Assembly: GCA_025642075.2 (NCBI GenBank)
Contig: JAODUO010000191.1
Coordinates: forward strand, 270,001-334,000
DNA: 64,000 nucleotides
Source: Ridgeia piscesae
Lineage: Eukaryota > Annelida > Polychaeta > Sabellida > Siboglinidae
Direction of reading: 5' to 3'
Below are positions 45,605-60,100 of this stretch, piece by piece. Made by a program: the position numbers and the translations under genes. Within the stretch, counting starts at the first letter, position 1; every line of letters starts with the position of its first letter. The notes below the pieces were generated by a model. The model had not been told where the DNA came from. It saw only the letters and a list, made by a program, of their open reading frames with translations, and did no database searches.

Positions 45605-47812
45605 GTTTTTTATTAGCTTCACTCCATACATTAAATTACGAGACACATAAATAAAAAAATTCAATGTTAGGAGTGTATACAAGGACCAATCAAAAGGCAT
45701 TATGAGATATTTATGAAAACCAAATTTTGTTGTATTATATTATAATGTCTGCGTCATTTTGTGGAGGATGCTGGCAATTTTACTTATGACTATGCAGGAC
45801 TTGAAAGGACAGTTGTGCGCAATTGTTCAACATTGGATTGGACAGCCAAATAGGATGATGCAAAAATGACAGAACTTGAAAAAAGGAGCATCTACATTGT
45901 CTCCCGCAACTGAGCTCTGCATATTGAACTGGACTGAAACTGACCAATAACAACAAGAATACACATAAACATGAATTGAAATTGATAACTACGAATTGTC
46001 AATCGTGCAACAGAAACACGGGGAAGAAGAAAGATATAGAGCCATAAACCAGATGGCAGCACCCACCTGTCTTCGGCCTCATTCCTGTCAATCGGATCGA
46101 GGGAGCCGGTGTTGTCATACAGTGACACCCTGTTAGGTGATTCAGTCTTCCCTCCAGACACCATGGCCAAACCCTGTCAAATATCATCAGTTAGTACAGA
46201 GACACCCTGTTAGCTGATTCAGACTTCCCTCCAGACACCATGGCCAGACCCTGTCAAATATCATCAGTTAGTACAGAGACACCCTGTTAGGTGATTCAGT
46301 CTTCGCTCCAGACACCATGGCCAAACCCTGTCAAATATCATCAGTTAGTACAGAGACACCCTGTTAGGTGATTCAATCTTCCCTCCAGACACCTTGGCCA
46401 GACCCTGTCAAATATCATCAGTTAGTACAGAGACACCCTGTTAGGTGATTCAGTCTTCGCTCCAGACACCATGGCCAAACCCTGTCAAATATCATCAGTT
46501 AGTACAGAGACACCCTGTTAGGTGATTCAGTCTTCCCTCCAGACACCATGGCCAGACCCTGTCAAATATCATCAGTTAGTACAGAGACACCCTGTTAGGT
46601 GATTCAGACTTCCCTCCAGACACCATGGCCAGACCCTGTCAAATATCATCAGTTAGTGCAGAGACACCCTGTTAGGTGATTCAGACTTCCATCCAGACAC
46701 CTTGGCCAGACCCTGTCAAATATCATCAGTTAGTACAGAGACACCCTGTTAGGTGATTCAGACTTCCCTCCAGACACCATGGCCAGACCATGTCAAATAT
46801 CATCAGTTAGTACAGAGACACCCTGTTAGGTGATTCAGTCTTCCCTCCAGACACCATGGCCAAACCCTGTCAAATATCATCAGTTAGTATAGAGACACCC
46901 TGTTAGGTGATTCAGACTTCCCTCCAGACACCATGGCCAGACCATGTCAAATATCATCAGTTAGTACAGAGACACCCTGTTAGGTGATTCAATCTTCCCT
47001 CCAGACACCATGGCCAGACCCTGTCAAATATCATCAGTTAGTACAGAGAGATTGATGTGGTGCTCAGAAACTGTGGCACTCAGAAACTCAGAGTTAAGAG
47101 GTTAGGTTCTTCAATAAAATAGCGCATTCAAATATAGTTATGATACATGCAGAGTTGTTAATATATTTCACCAATAAAAATTTTAAAATACAAAACGGGT
47201 ATTATATCAACAATATGAGAGAAAATGATTAAGAGACTCAACCTACCGTTAGTTGCAGTGGTTTCCACTTCAACAGCGCCATCTGGCTGTCATCGCTGGA
47301 ACTGCCGCTGGTCGTAGAGAACAGATCGGAGCTATGGTTCGACACGTCCGACAAGACACTCATTGTGTTTGACCGAGTCGTGTGGTACGACTGGAACAGC
47401 TCCATCTGGTGGCGCTGCCACTGACTATGGTAGAAGTTGATAGAGTGGACGGAGTGGCGACTGAACTCCTGCACACTGCCGGGACCCATGTAGTTACCCA
47501 GCATCTGCACGTATGCCTCGACTGCACACAAACAACATATTTACATAATTTAAATGTGTTAATAGGCCCTACAACTTTGGGGAAGCGTGTTCTTGTTGAT
47601 TATCAACTGTGTATTACTTTCTAGTGAATTGCGTAATAACGCAGGACCACTTGTATTAGGGCGACACCAAGTATCAAGGGTAAAGTGACAAATATTGCCC
47701 AATCCTTGTCGGAAAGTCACCTAACATTTGGATTTGAGTATATATATATATATATAAAATAATTGTAAATGCTAGCACCAGATTATATAAACAATATATA
47801 TATATATTTATA

Positions 47813-47863
<51 letters not shown>

Positions 47864-48062
47864 ATAAACATTATATATACATATATATATATAAATATAA
47901 TATATATATACAATATAAACATTATATATATATACATATATATATATACAATATAATATATATACAATATATTAATATACAATATATATATATATATATA
48001 TATATAAATATACAATATATACAATATATATTATATACAATATATATACAATATATTAATAT

Positions 48063-48132
<70 letters not shown>

Positions 48133-48144
48133 CATATATATATG

Positions 48145-48175
<31 letters not shown>

Positions 48176-51100
48176 ATATAAATATATACAATAAATATAT
48201 ATATACCGGGTACTAAAGAAATGGACTGACCGTGTCGTTTCTTTGGGGGTAGTGGTGGGGGCTTCTGTAGACTTTCGGCACTGGAGCCAAACATCTCAGT
48301 GCCCATGGAGGAGAATGTCTCTGTGCTGGAAAATGTCTCCTTTGACACTGTCACCTGCATGGTGGTGGTGCAGGACGATGACAACAACACAGTCCGAAAT
48401 CCAGGTGACGTCAGACTGTGCGACGAACGCATGACAGCAGCCGACGCTGACGTGACAACACCAGATGACATGTTTCTGGTGAGGACAAGTGCTGGGCTCG
48501 ACTGCGTTGTCCTGGCAACAGTAGAGTCTGCGTTGTCATACTCCGATGTGATGCGACTCCGTGGAGCCACTGCCTTCTCCGGGAGACGGGGCGCCTTCTT
48601 GGCGGGCAGGGGTGGGGGCGATGTCGAGTCTGTCATGTCACCCCCGGCAGTGACACGTTTGTGCAGGTCAATGTCACTCGTCAATCGTTCTATCCTCGCG
48701 GTCAGGTCATGAATACCTGCGCCAGCGTCACCAAGATTCGTAGTGTCAAAATTGTCATAGTGTGAATATCTCGAGTCCATTGTTGTTCTGCTCGCAGTAC
48801 TTGCTCTATTCTCCAGTTGATCACCAGGTGACGCTGTCTCTGATGTGGAATCATTCGATGTTGTGAGTGATACAGATTGATGGGGGGAAGACATGTTGGT
48901 GGGTGTGGATTGTCCGCTGAGATCTGAGTGGCTGTTTGTGTCAAAGACAAACACGTTCGATGAAGTTCGTTGTTTGGCCGGGAGAGGAGGAGGAATACCA
49001 GGGTCCTCCTGTAGCCTGCAACAACAACACGGTCTTAGTACAACAACATCAGGGTTCTCCTGTAGCCTGCAACAACAAACACGGTCTAATTCCAAAACAT
49101 CAGGGTCTTCCTGTAGTCTACGATAACAACACGGTCTTAGTACAACATAAGGGTCCTCCTGTAGCCTACAACAACAACACGGTCTTAGTACAACAACATC
49201 AGGGTCCTCCTGTAGCCTGCAACAACAACATGGTCTTAGTACAACATAAGGGTCCTCCTGTAGACTACAACAACAACATTGTCTTAGTAAAACAACATAA
49301 TGGGCCTCCTGTAGCCTACAACAACAACACGGTCTTAGTACAACATTAGGGTCCTCCTGTAGCCTGCAACAACAACATGGTCTTAGTACAACATAAGGGT
49401 CCTCCTGTAGCCTACAACAACAACATAGTCTTAGTACAACATAAGGGTCCTCCTGTAGCCTACAACAACAACAACATGGTCTTAGTACAACATAATGGTC
49501 CTCCTGTAGTCTATAACAACAACACGGTCTTAGTACAACATCAGGGTCCTCCTGTCTCCTGCAACAACAACATGGTCTTAGTACAACAACACCAGGGTTC
49601 TCTTGTAGCCAACAACACGGTCTTAGTACAACAACATCAGGGTCCTCCTGTATCTACAACAACACGGTCTGAATACAAAAACACCAGGGTCTTCCAGCGG
49701 CCTACAACAACAACACGGTCTGAATACAACAACATCACTGTCCTCCAGAAGCCTACAACAACAACAATACAATCTGAGTACAACAACATCAGGGTTCTCC
49801 TGCAGCCTACAACAACACAGTCGGAGTCCTGCTGTAGTCTACAACAACATGGTCTTAGTATAACAACATCAGGGTCCTTCTGTAATCTACAAGAACACAG
49901 TCTTAGTACAACAATATCAGGCTCCTCCTGTAGCCTACAACAACAACACCGTTTTAGTACAACATCAGGGTCCTCCTGCAACATGGTATGAGGACCACCT
50001 GTCAACATGACATTTCAGCCACAAAACCTCAATGTGTGGAACCCATGCATAGCCCACAAACCCACCCCTATATGTGACCCATAAACCACATGTATGGCCA
50101 AAAGAAACATGTGTGGCCCACAAACCCCATGTGTGGTTCACAAACCCAATGTGTGGTCCACAAACCCCATGTGTGGCCCACAAACCCCATGTGTGGCCCA
50201 CAAACCCCATGTGTGGTCCACAAACCCCATGTGTGGTCCACAAACCCCATGTGTGGCCCACAAACCCCATGTATGGCCCACAAACCCCATGTGTGGCCCA
50301 CAAACCCCATGTGTGGCCCACAAACCCCATGTGTGGCCCACAAACCCCATGTGTGGCCCACAAACCCTCACAGACCTGGCGGAGACAAGAGGGTGCAGAT
50401 GCTCTGGACGAGGAGGCTTTGGAGGCGGCTCGTCACTGTTGGTGCCTGTCACTTCGCCAATATCACTGACGTCCTCACTCAATTTGGAAATGTTGTTTGC
50501 AGGAAAAACACTTGTCTCTTTTAGAATCTCTTTTTCCCGCGGTGTCAGTGGGATGTCGGGCAGGGAAGACCGGTGGGGCCTGAAAATAAAGCAGCAAGGT
50601 TATGATATCTATAACTATAACACAAAATGCCACTAGTGGCTGCTGCCAGTGATGGGATGACACAGGCCGTCTGACAGTCTTGGCACAGGCCGTCTGACTG
50701 CCTTGGCACAGGCCGTCTGACTGCCTTGGCACAGGCCGTCTGACTGCCTTGGCACAGGCCGTCTGACTGCCTTGGCACAGGCCGTCTGACTGCCTTGGCA
50801 CAGGCCGTCTGACTGCCTTGGCACAGGCCGTCTGACTGCCTTGGCACAGGCCGTCTGACTGCCTTGGCACAGGCCGTCTGACTGCCTTGGCACAGGCCGT
50901 CTGACTGCCTTGGCACAGGCCGTCTGACTGCCTTGGCACTGGCCGTCTGACTGCCTTGGCACAGGCCGTCTGACTGCCTTGGCACAGGCCATCTGACTGC
51001 CTTGGCACAGGCCGTCTGACTGCCTTGGCACAGGCCGTCTGACTGCCATGGCACTGGCCGTCTGACTGCCTTGGCACAGGCCGTCTGACTGCCATGGCAC

Positions 51101-54100
51101 AGGCCGTCTGACTGCCTTGGCACTGGCCGTCTGACTGCCTTGGCACAGGCCGTCTGACTGCCATGGCACAGGCCGTCTGACTGCCTTGGCACTGGCCGTC
51201 TGACTGCCTTGGCACAGGCCGTCTGACTGCCATGGCACAGGCCGTCTGACTGCCTTGGCACAGGCCGTCTGACTGCCTTGGCACAGGCCGTCTGACTGCC
51301 TTGGCACATGCAGTCTGACTGCCTTGGCACAGGCTGTCTGACTGCCTTGGCACAGGCTGTCTGACTGCCTTGGCACAGGCCGTCTGACTGCCTTGGCACA
51401 GGCTGACAAACTGTTTTGGCACAGACTGCTAGACTATCTTGGCACAGTGAGATGGCTGAGATTGTTTTGGTAGAGGCTGTGAAACTGCCTTGGCACAGAC
51501 TGTGAGACTGTCTTGGCACAGGCTGTCAGACTACCTTCGCACAGGCTGTCTGACTGCCTTGGCACAGGCTGTCAGACTGTCTTGGCACAGGCTGTCAGAC
51601 TACCTTCGCACAGGCTGTCTGACTGCCTTGGCACAGGCTGTCAGACTGTCTTGGCACAGGCTGTCAGACTACCTTCGCACAGGCTGTCTGACTGCCTTGG
51701 CACAGGCTGTCAGATTGTCTTGGGATTTTTTATTTGGCAATTGTAAGAACTCACAACTAATTGTGTATTTCCTGTACTGACTGACCTCCTGGGGGGAGTA
51801 TACCTGAGTCAGTCTAATCAATGCCATCTGATTATTACGTCAACTTACGTGTCTGGGACATTCGTCTTGATGTTTGCTGGCTTGTTGTGTGAGTCTCTCT
51901 TCTGTAGTTTGTCAGTTGACAGGCCAACCAGGTCCTGAAACAGTGTGTGGTGAGTGTGGTCAGTGTGGTGTGTTTGTGGTATGTGTGGTCAGTGTGGTAT
52001 GTGACTGTGTATATGATGAGTTTGGCATGTGTGGTGTATGTGATCAGTATGCTATGTGTGGTACGTTTGTGTGTGGTATGTGTGGTGAGTGTGGCATGTG
52101 TGGTGTGTGTGCATTTGGTATGTGTGGTGTGTGTGTAGTACGTGTGGTGAGTGTGGCATGTGTGGTGTGTGTGCGTGTGGTATGTCTGGTGAGTGTGGCA
52201 TGTGTGGTGAGTGTGGCATATGTGGTATGTGTGTATGTGGTATATGTGGTGAGTGTGGCATGTGTGGTATGTGTGCGTGTGGTATGTGTGGTGAATGTGG
52301 CATGTGTGGTATGTGTGTATGTGGTATATGTGGTGAGTGTGGCATGTGTGGTATGTGTGCGTGTGGTATATGTGGTGAGTGTGGCATGTGTGGTATGTGT
52401 GCGTGTGGTATGTGTGGTGAGTGTGGCATGTGTGGCATGACATGACACATGGCACTACCTGGATGACACATAAGACTGCCAACCACACAGCACTACCTGG
52501 ATGACACATAAGACTGCCAGCCACACGGCACTACCTGGATGACACATAAGACTGCCAGCCACACGGCACAACCTGGATGACACATAAGACTGCCAGCCAC
52601 ACGGCACTACCTGGATGACACATAAGACTGCCAGCCACACGGCACTACCTGGATGACACATAAGACTGCCAGCCACACGGCACTACCTGGATGACACATA
52701 AGACTGCCAGCCACACGGCACTACCTGGATGACACATAAGACTACCAACCTCACGGCACTACCTGGATGACACATAAGACTGCCAGCCACACGGCACTAC
52801 CTGGATGACACATAAGACTGCCAACCACACGGCACTACCTGGATGACACATAAGACTGCCACCACACGGCACTACCTGGATGACACATAAGACTGCCTGC
52901 CACACAGCACTACCTGGATGACACATAAGACTGCCAACCACACGGCACTACCTGAATGACACATAAGACTGCCAACCACACGGCACTACCTGGATGACAC
53001 ATAAGACTGCCTGCCACACAGCACTACCTGGATGACACATAAGACTGCCAACCACATGGCACTACCTGGATGACACATAAGACTGCCTGCCACACAGCAC
53101 TACCTGGATGACACATAAGACTGCCAACCACACGGCACTACCTGGATGACACATAAGACTGCCAACCACACGGCACTACCTGGATGACACATAAGACTGC
53201 CTGCCACACGGCACTACCTGGATGACACATAAGACTGCCAACCACACGGCACTACCTGGATGACACATAAGACTGCCTGCCACACGGCACTACCTGGATG
53301 ACACATAAGACTGCCAACCACACGGCACTACCTGGATGACACATAAGACTGCCTGCCACACGGCACTACCTGGATGACACATAAGACTGCCAGCCACACG
53401 GCACTACCTGAATGACACATAAGACTGCCAACCACACGGCACTACCTGAATGCCGTCCCTGACTGCTTGGACCACTTCCTTGGCCATGTCCTTGTCCAGG
53501 TCACTTTTGCCATGAAGCAGCAGCTCATCTGCCCACTTGACCAGGTTGGCCAGACTCAGGTAGACCAGTTTGTTCTTTGACATCATCACAGTACTGCAAC
53601 AACACACCACCACAGTACTGCAACAACACACCACCACAGTACTGCAACAACACACACCACCACAGTACTGCAACAACACATCACCACAATACTGCAACAA
53701 CACACCACCACAGTACTGCAACAACACACCACCACAGTACTGCAACAACACAGACCACCACAGTACTGCAACAACACACCACCACAGTACTGCAACAAAC
53801 ACACCACCACAGTACTGCAACAACACACACCACCACAGTACTGCAACAACACACCACCACAGTACTGCAACAAACACACCACCACAGTACTGCAACAACA
53901 CACCACCACAGTACTGCAACAACACACACCACCACAGTACTGCAACAAACACACCACCACAGTACTGCAACAACACACCACCACAGTACTGCAACAACAC
54001 ACCACCACAGTACTGCAACAACACACACCACCACAGTACTGCAACAACACACCACCACAGTACTGCAACAACACACCACCACAGTACTGCAACAACACAC

Positions 54101-57100
54101 ACCACCACAGAAATGCAACAACACACACCCCCAAAGTACTGCAACAACACACCACCACAGTACTGCAACAACACACCACAACAGTACTGCAACAAAACAC
54201 CACCACAGTACTGCAACAACACACACCACCACAGTACTGCAACAACACACACCACCACAGTACTGCAACAACACACCACCACAGTACTGCAACAAACACA
54301 CCACCACAGTACTGCAACAAACACACCACCACAGTACTGCAACAACACACCACCACAGTACTGCAACAACACACACCACCACAGTACTGCAACAACACAC
54401 ACCACCACAGTACTGCAACAACACACCACCACAGTACTGCAACCAACACACCACCACAGTACTGCAACAACACACCACCACAGTACTGCAACAACACACC
54501 ACCACAGTACTGCAACAACACAACCATCACAGTACTGCAACAATACACACCATCACAGTGCTGCAACAACACACACCATCACAGTGCTGCAACAACACAA
54601 CCACCACAGTACTGCAACAATACACCCCATCACAGTGCTGCAACAACCAACACTACCACAGTACTGCAACAACACACACCATCACAGTACTGCAACAATA
54701 CACACCATCACAGTACTGCAACAACCAACACTACCACAGTACTGCAACAACACACACCATCACAGTACTGCAACAATACACACCATCACAGTGCTGCAAC
54801 AACTAACACTACCACAGTACTGCAACAACACACACCATCACAGTACTGCAACAATACACACTATCACAGTACTGCAACAACACACACCACAGTACTGCAG
54901 CAACACACACCATCACAGTACTGCAACAATACACACCATCACAGTGCTGCAACAACCAACACTACCACAGTACTGCACCAACACACACCATCACAGTACT
55001 GCAACAATACACACCATCACAGTGCTGCAACAACACACACCACAGTACTGCACCAACACACACCATCACAGTACTGCAACAATACACACCATCACAGTGC
55101 TGCAACAACCAACACTACCACAGTACTGCAACAACACACACCATCACAGTACTGCAATAACACACATGTGGTTCACTTCATTGTATAAATCATAATGCAT
55201 CATCAACTTTTTTAATAAATTACTATAGCGCACAAAATGCAGGTGCACTAAAATGTGACATGAAATAATTAAATCATTGCATTTGTTATCAGTAGAATAA
55301 CAACCAGTTGTGTGGTGTTTGTTTCTGAGGCAGTCAGAGAATGTTGCTATCCTAGTCATACACACCTGTCCTGGTCAATGAAGTAGTTGCCTAGCAACTG
55401 ATTGAGTTCCAGTATGTCTTTCAGGACGATGGTGACTGACCCCGGCAACTGTCCTAGGACGCTCTTGTCAACAACGTCCTGAACGTAATGAAGTGATTGG
55501 AATACATCGTGACTTTTCTGTTGTAGTCGCTCAACATCCTGAAAGAAATTACTACATAGTGAACATGTGGAACACACTTAGTGACAACTACACAGTGAAC
55601 ATGTGGAACACCCTAAGTGACAACTCACACAGTGAACATGTGGAACACACTTAGTGACAACTACACAGTGGACATGTGGAACACCCTTAGTGAAAACTAC
55701 TCAGTGAACATGTGGAACACACTTAGTGACAACTATGCACAGTGAACATGTGGAACAACCTTAGTGACAACTACACAGTGAACATGTGGAACACCCTTAG
55801 TGACAACTACACAGTGAACATGTGGAACACCCTTAGTGAAACTACACAGTGGACATGTGGAACACCCTTAGTGACAACTACACAGTGAACATGTGGAACA
55901 CCCTTAGTGACAACTACTCAGTGAACATGTGGAACACACTTAGTGACATTCACAGTGAACATGTGGAACACACTTAGTGACAACTACACAGTGAACATGT
56001 GGAACACCCTTAGTGAACCTACACAGTGAACATGTGGAACACCCTTAGTGAAAACTACACAGTGAACATGTGGAACACCCTTAGTGACACCTACACAGTG
56101 AACATGTGGAACACCCTTAGTGACACCTACACAGTGAACATGTGGAACACCTTAGTGACAACTACACAGTGAACATGTGGAACACCCTTAGTGACACTAC
56201 ACAGTGAACATGTGGAACACCCTTAGTGACACCTACACAGTGAACATGTGGAACAACCTTAGTGACAACTACACAGTGAACATGTGGAAGAGTCTGTAAC
56301 TCTTCTGTTGTTGTAGGTCTTTTATGCAACATTCTTTTACCAACAACAAGCAACAACGTTTTGCTCGGTGAGAACGTAGACTGTTATTCACCCAACTGTG
56401 AAAAAGTAATTCATTCAAAGTTGCAAAACATACTGTATCTACAATTTACATGATATTGTGCATTTCCAGTTTGGATCCATTGATAACATTGCCTAGGTTT
56501 GTGGCTTCCCTGTGACTGCAAGTACACTGTACAACACTCACACATCATACTAACATGACTCAGTCTGTAGACATGACACTGTCACACATCAAAACATACT
56601 GTAACTACACTTCACATCATATTAACATGACCAGTTTAGAACCACTGTAACATCATATTCATGACCCAGTCTGTAGACATGGACACTGTCACACATCATA
56701 TTAACATGACCCAGTCTGTAGACATGACACTGTCACACATCATACTAACATGACCCAGTCTGTAGACATGACACTGTCACACGTCATATTAACATGACCC
56801 AGTCTGTAGACACGACACTGTCACACGTCATATTAACATGACCCAGTCTGTAGACACGGACACTGTCACACATCGTATTAACATGACCCAGCCTGTAGAC
56901 ACGACACTGTCACACATCATACTAACATGACCCAGTCTGTAGACACGACACTGTCACTCATCGTACTAACGTGACCCTGTCTGTAGACACGACACTGTCA
57001 CACATCATACTAACATGACCCTGTCTGTAGACACGACACTGTCACTCATCGTACTAACATGACCCTGTCTGTAGACATGACACTGTCACTCATCGTACTA

Positions 57101-60100
57101 ACATGACCCTGTCTGTAGACATGACACTGTCACTCATCGTACTAACATGACCCTGTCTGTAGAAACATTCAGACTACTGAGTGAGACACAATTACATGTA
57201 CTAACATGACCCAGTCTGTAGACACGACACTGTCACACATCATACTAACATGACCCAGTCTGTAGACACGACACTGTCACTCATCGTACTAACGTGACCC
57301 TGTCTGTAGACACGACACTGTCACTCATCGTACTAACGTGACCCTGTCTGTAGACACGACACTGTCACTCATCGTACTAACATGACCCTGTCTGTAGACA
57401 CGACACTGTCACTCATCGTACTAACATGACCCAGTCTTTAGACATGACACTGTCACTCATCGTACTAACATGACCCTGTCTGTAGACACGACACTGTCAC
57501 TCATCGTACTAACGTGACCCTGTCTGTAGACACGACACTGTCACACATCATACTAACATGACCCAGTCTGTAGACACGACACTGTCACACATCGTACTAA
57601 CATGACCCAGTCTGTAGACACGACACTGTCACACATCGTACTAACATGACCCAGTCTGTAGACACGACACTGTCACACATCGTACTAACATGACCAAAGT
57701 CTGTAGACACGACACTGTCACACATCGTACTAACATGACCCAGTCTGTAGTTACCGACACTGTCACACATCGTACTAACATGACCCAGTCTGTAGACACG
57801 ACACTGTCACACATCGTACTAACATGACCCAGTCTGTAGACACGACACTGTCACACATCGTACTAACATGACCCAGTCTGTAGACACGACACTGTCACAC
57901 ATCGTACTAACATGACCCAGTCTGTAGACACGACACTGTCACACATCGTACTAACATGACCCAGTCTGTAGACACGACACTGTCACACATCGTACTAACG
58001 TGACCCAGTCTGTAGACACGACACTGTCACACATCGTACTAACATGACCCAGTCTGTAGACACGACACTGTCACACATCATACTAACATGACCCAGTCTG
58101 TAGACACGACACTGCTCACACATCATATAACATGACCCAGTCTGTAGACACGACACTGCCACACATCATACTAACACGACCCAGTCTGTAGACATGACAC
58201 TGCCACACATCATACTAACGTGACCCTGTCTGTAGACATGACACTGTCACACATCATACTAACACGACCCAGTCTGTAGACACGACACTGTCACACATCA
58301 TACTAACATGACCCAGTCTGTAGACACGACACTGCCACACATCATACTAACATGACCCAGTCTGTAGACATGACACTGCCACACATCATACTAACACGAC
58401 CCAGTCTGTAGACATGACACTGCCACACATCATATTAACAGACCCAGTCTGTAGACATGACACTGCCACACATCATACTAACAGACCCAGTCTGTAGACA
58501 TGACACTGCCACACATCATACTAACGTGACCCAGTCTGTAGACATGACACTGCCACACATCATACTAACACGACCCAGTCTGTAGACATGACACTGCCAC
58601 ACATACTAACGCAGACCCAGTCTGTAGACATGACACTGTTTAAAGGGGAAGGAGAAGACAGTCCCCATTATAAGGGGGGTTGTTGTAGACATGGGACGCC
58701 CCATTAACTAAAGGGGCGCAGGGTGTTGTGAGGGAGGGTCATTAGAGGGTGGGTCTGTATGGAAGGGACGTCAGTTAGATAGAGGGTCAGACAGTGTGTA
58801 GGAAGTGACGGTCAGTTAGAAGGTGGGTGTGTAAGAAGGAGGGTCAGTTAGACAGGGGGTTGTAGAATGACATGAAGATAGTGTTAAGACCAGGTCAGTT
58901 AGAGGGAGTGTCTGCCAAATCAGTTAACCGTGGGTCTGTTTAGGCATGGCCACACAATCAACATAGCGCCCAGTCTGTAGTACATGACATGCCACAAATG
59001 ACGTGAACCGACCCTGAGTGTGGTCTGTTTACTTGAACCATGACACTGCCACACACAACTAACACAGCCCAGTCGTGTTACCATGTACACTGTCATGATC
59101 ATCAATGACATAAGTGACAGTCTGTAGACATGATTCATGTTACACACACTCATAAACCACCCACTTGACTGACACTGCCACACATCAACTAACACTGACC
59201 CCGTCTGTAGACATGACACTGCCACAATTCATACTAACATGACCCACTGTCAGACTGACACTGCCAACTCAACTGAACACGCCCAGTCGAGCATGACACT
59301 GCCACACATCATATTAGTTGTGTAATCATGAAATTTGGTTGAGTAAATACTTCCAATTTGATGGAACATTTTCACGGATAGATAAATCCAATAACCAAGC
59401 AGTCATTTGCATTTTACCAATGAATTTTATATTTCAGATTTTATGTGTTATTTTGTATAAATCTTGCGTATTAATTAATCTGGTTATGAGGGGCACTATA
59501 GATACATATTAAGTTTTTTCTTCACCCCCTTACCAACATATTACTGTTTATTATACTTATATTTTATATATTGTCAGTGTTGCTGTTTATATAAGTATTC
59601 TTATATAAGTATTGTATGTGTTGTCCTTCTTGAACATTGTGAGTAATGCCATAGACTACTGATTTATTTAGAATAACATGGCATTTTAGTCGTTTCTATA
59701 ACACTGAACTGTGCATGAAATTTTTAAAAATGTGGGTTAAAATGTACAGAATTTGTTTTTATTAGTATTATCACCCAAATAACAATCCTACAACCTTAAA
59801 TGTATGACAAAAGATAGTTTCAACAAATTAGTTCATAGCAGTATATGGATAATTACCACAGTTTTCTTAGGGTTTACGTTTAATGACATATTGAGAAAAG
59901 TGTCACATAGAATACACATATAAGGACACTGTAAGAACATAATACAGTCGTAATCCTCTGGAGAGGAAAACATTAAATCTGACTGACATATGGGTATTTT
60001 GATATCACCTACATTTAATATGTAGTCAACAATTTATAGAGATGAGTATCAAAGTGAGTGTACCAGACACTCTCTGGCACTGGCAGTACAGGCCTACAGG

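Noticed and set aside
48299..48712. 137-codon plus-strand frame
   Set aside because: Shadow of the large RAPGEF1 exon on the opposite strand.
50475..51519. Frames rich in [14 protein letters not shown] repeats
   Set aside because: A 23-bp minisatellite read in all frames; only the end of one frame overlaps the real exon 50376-50579, and in a different phase.
53404..55195. Frames of 280-541 codons of Cys/Val/Trp or His/Thr/Gln repeats on both strands
   Set aside because: By-product of the 24-bp acceptor array; the only real coding part is exon 53446-53593.
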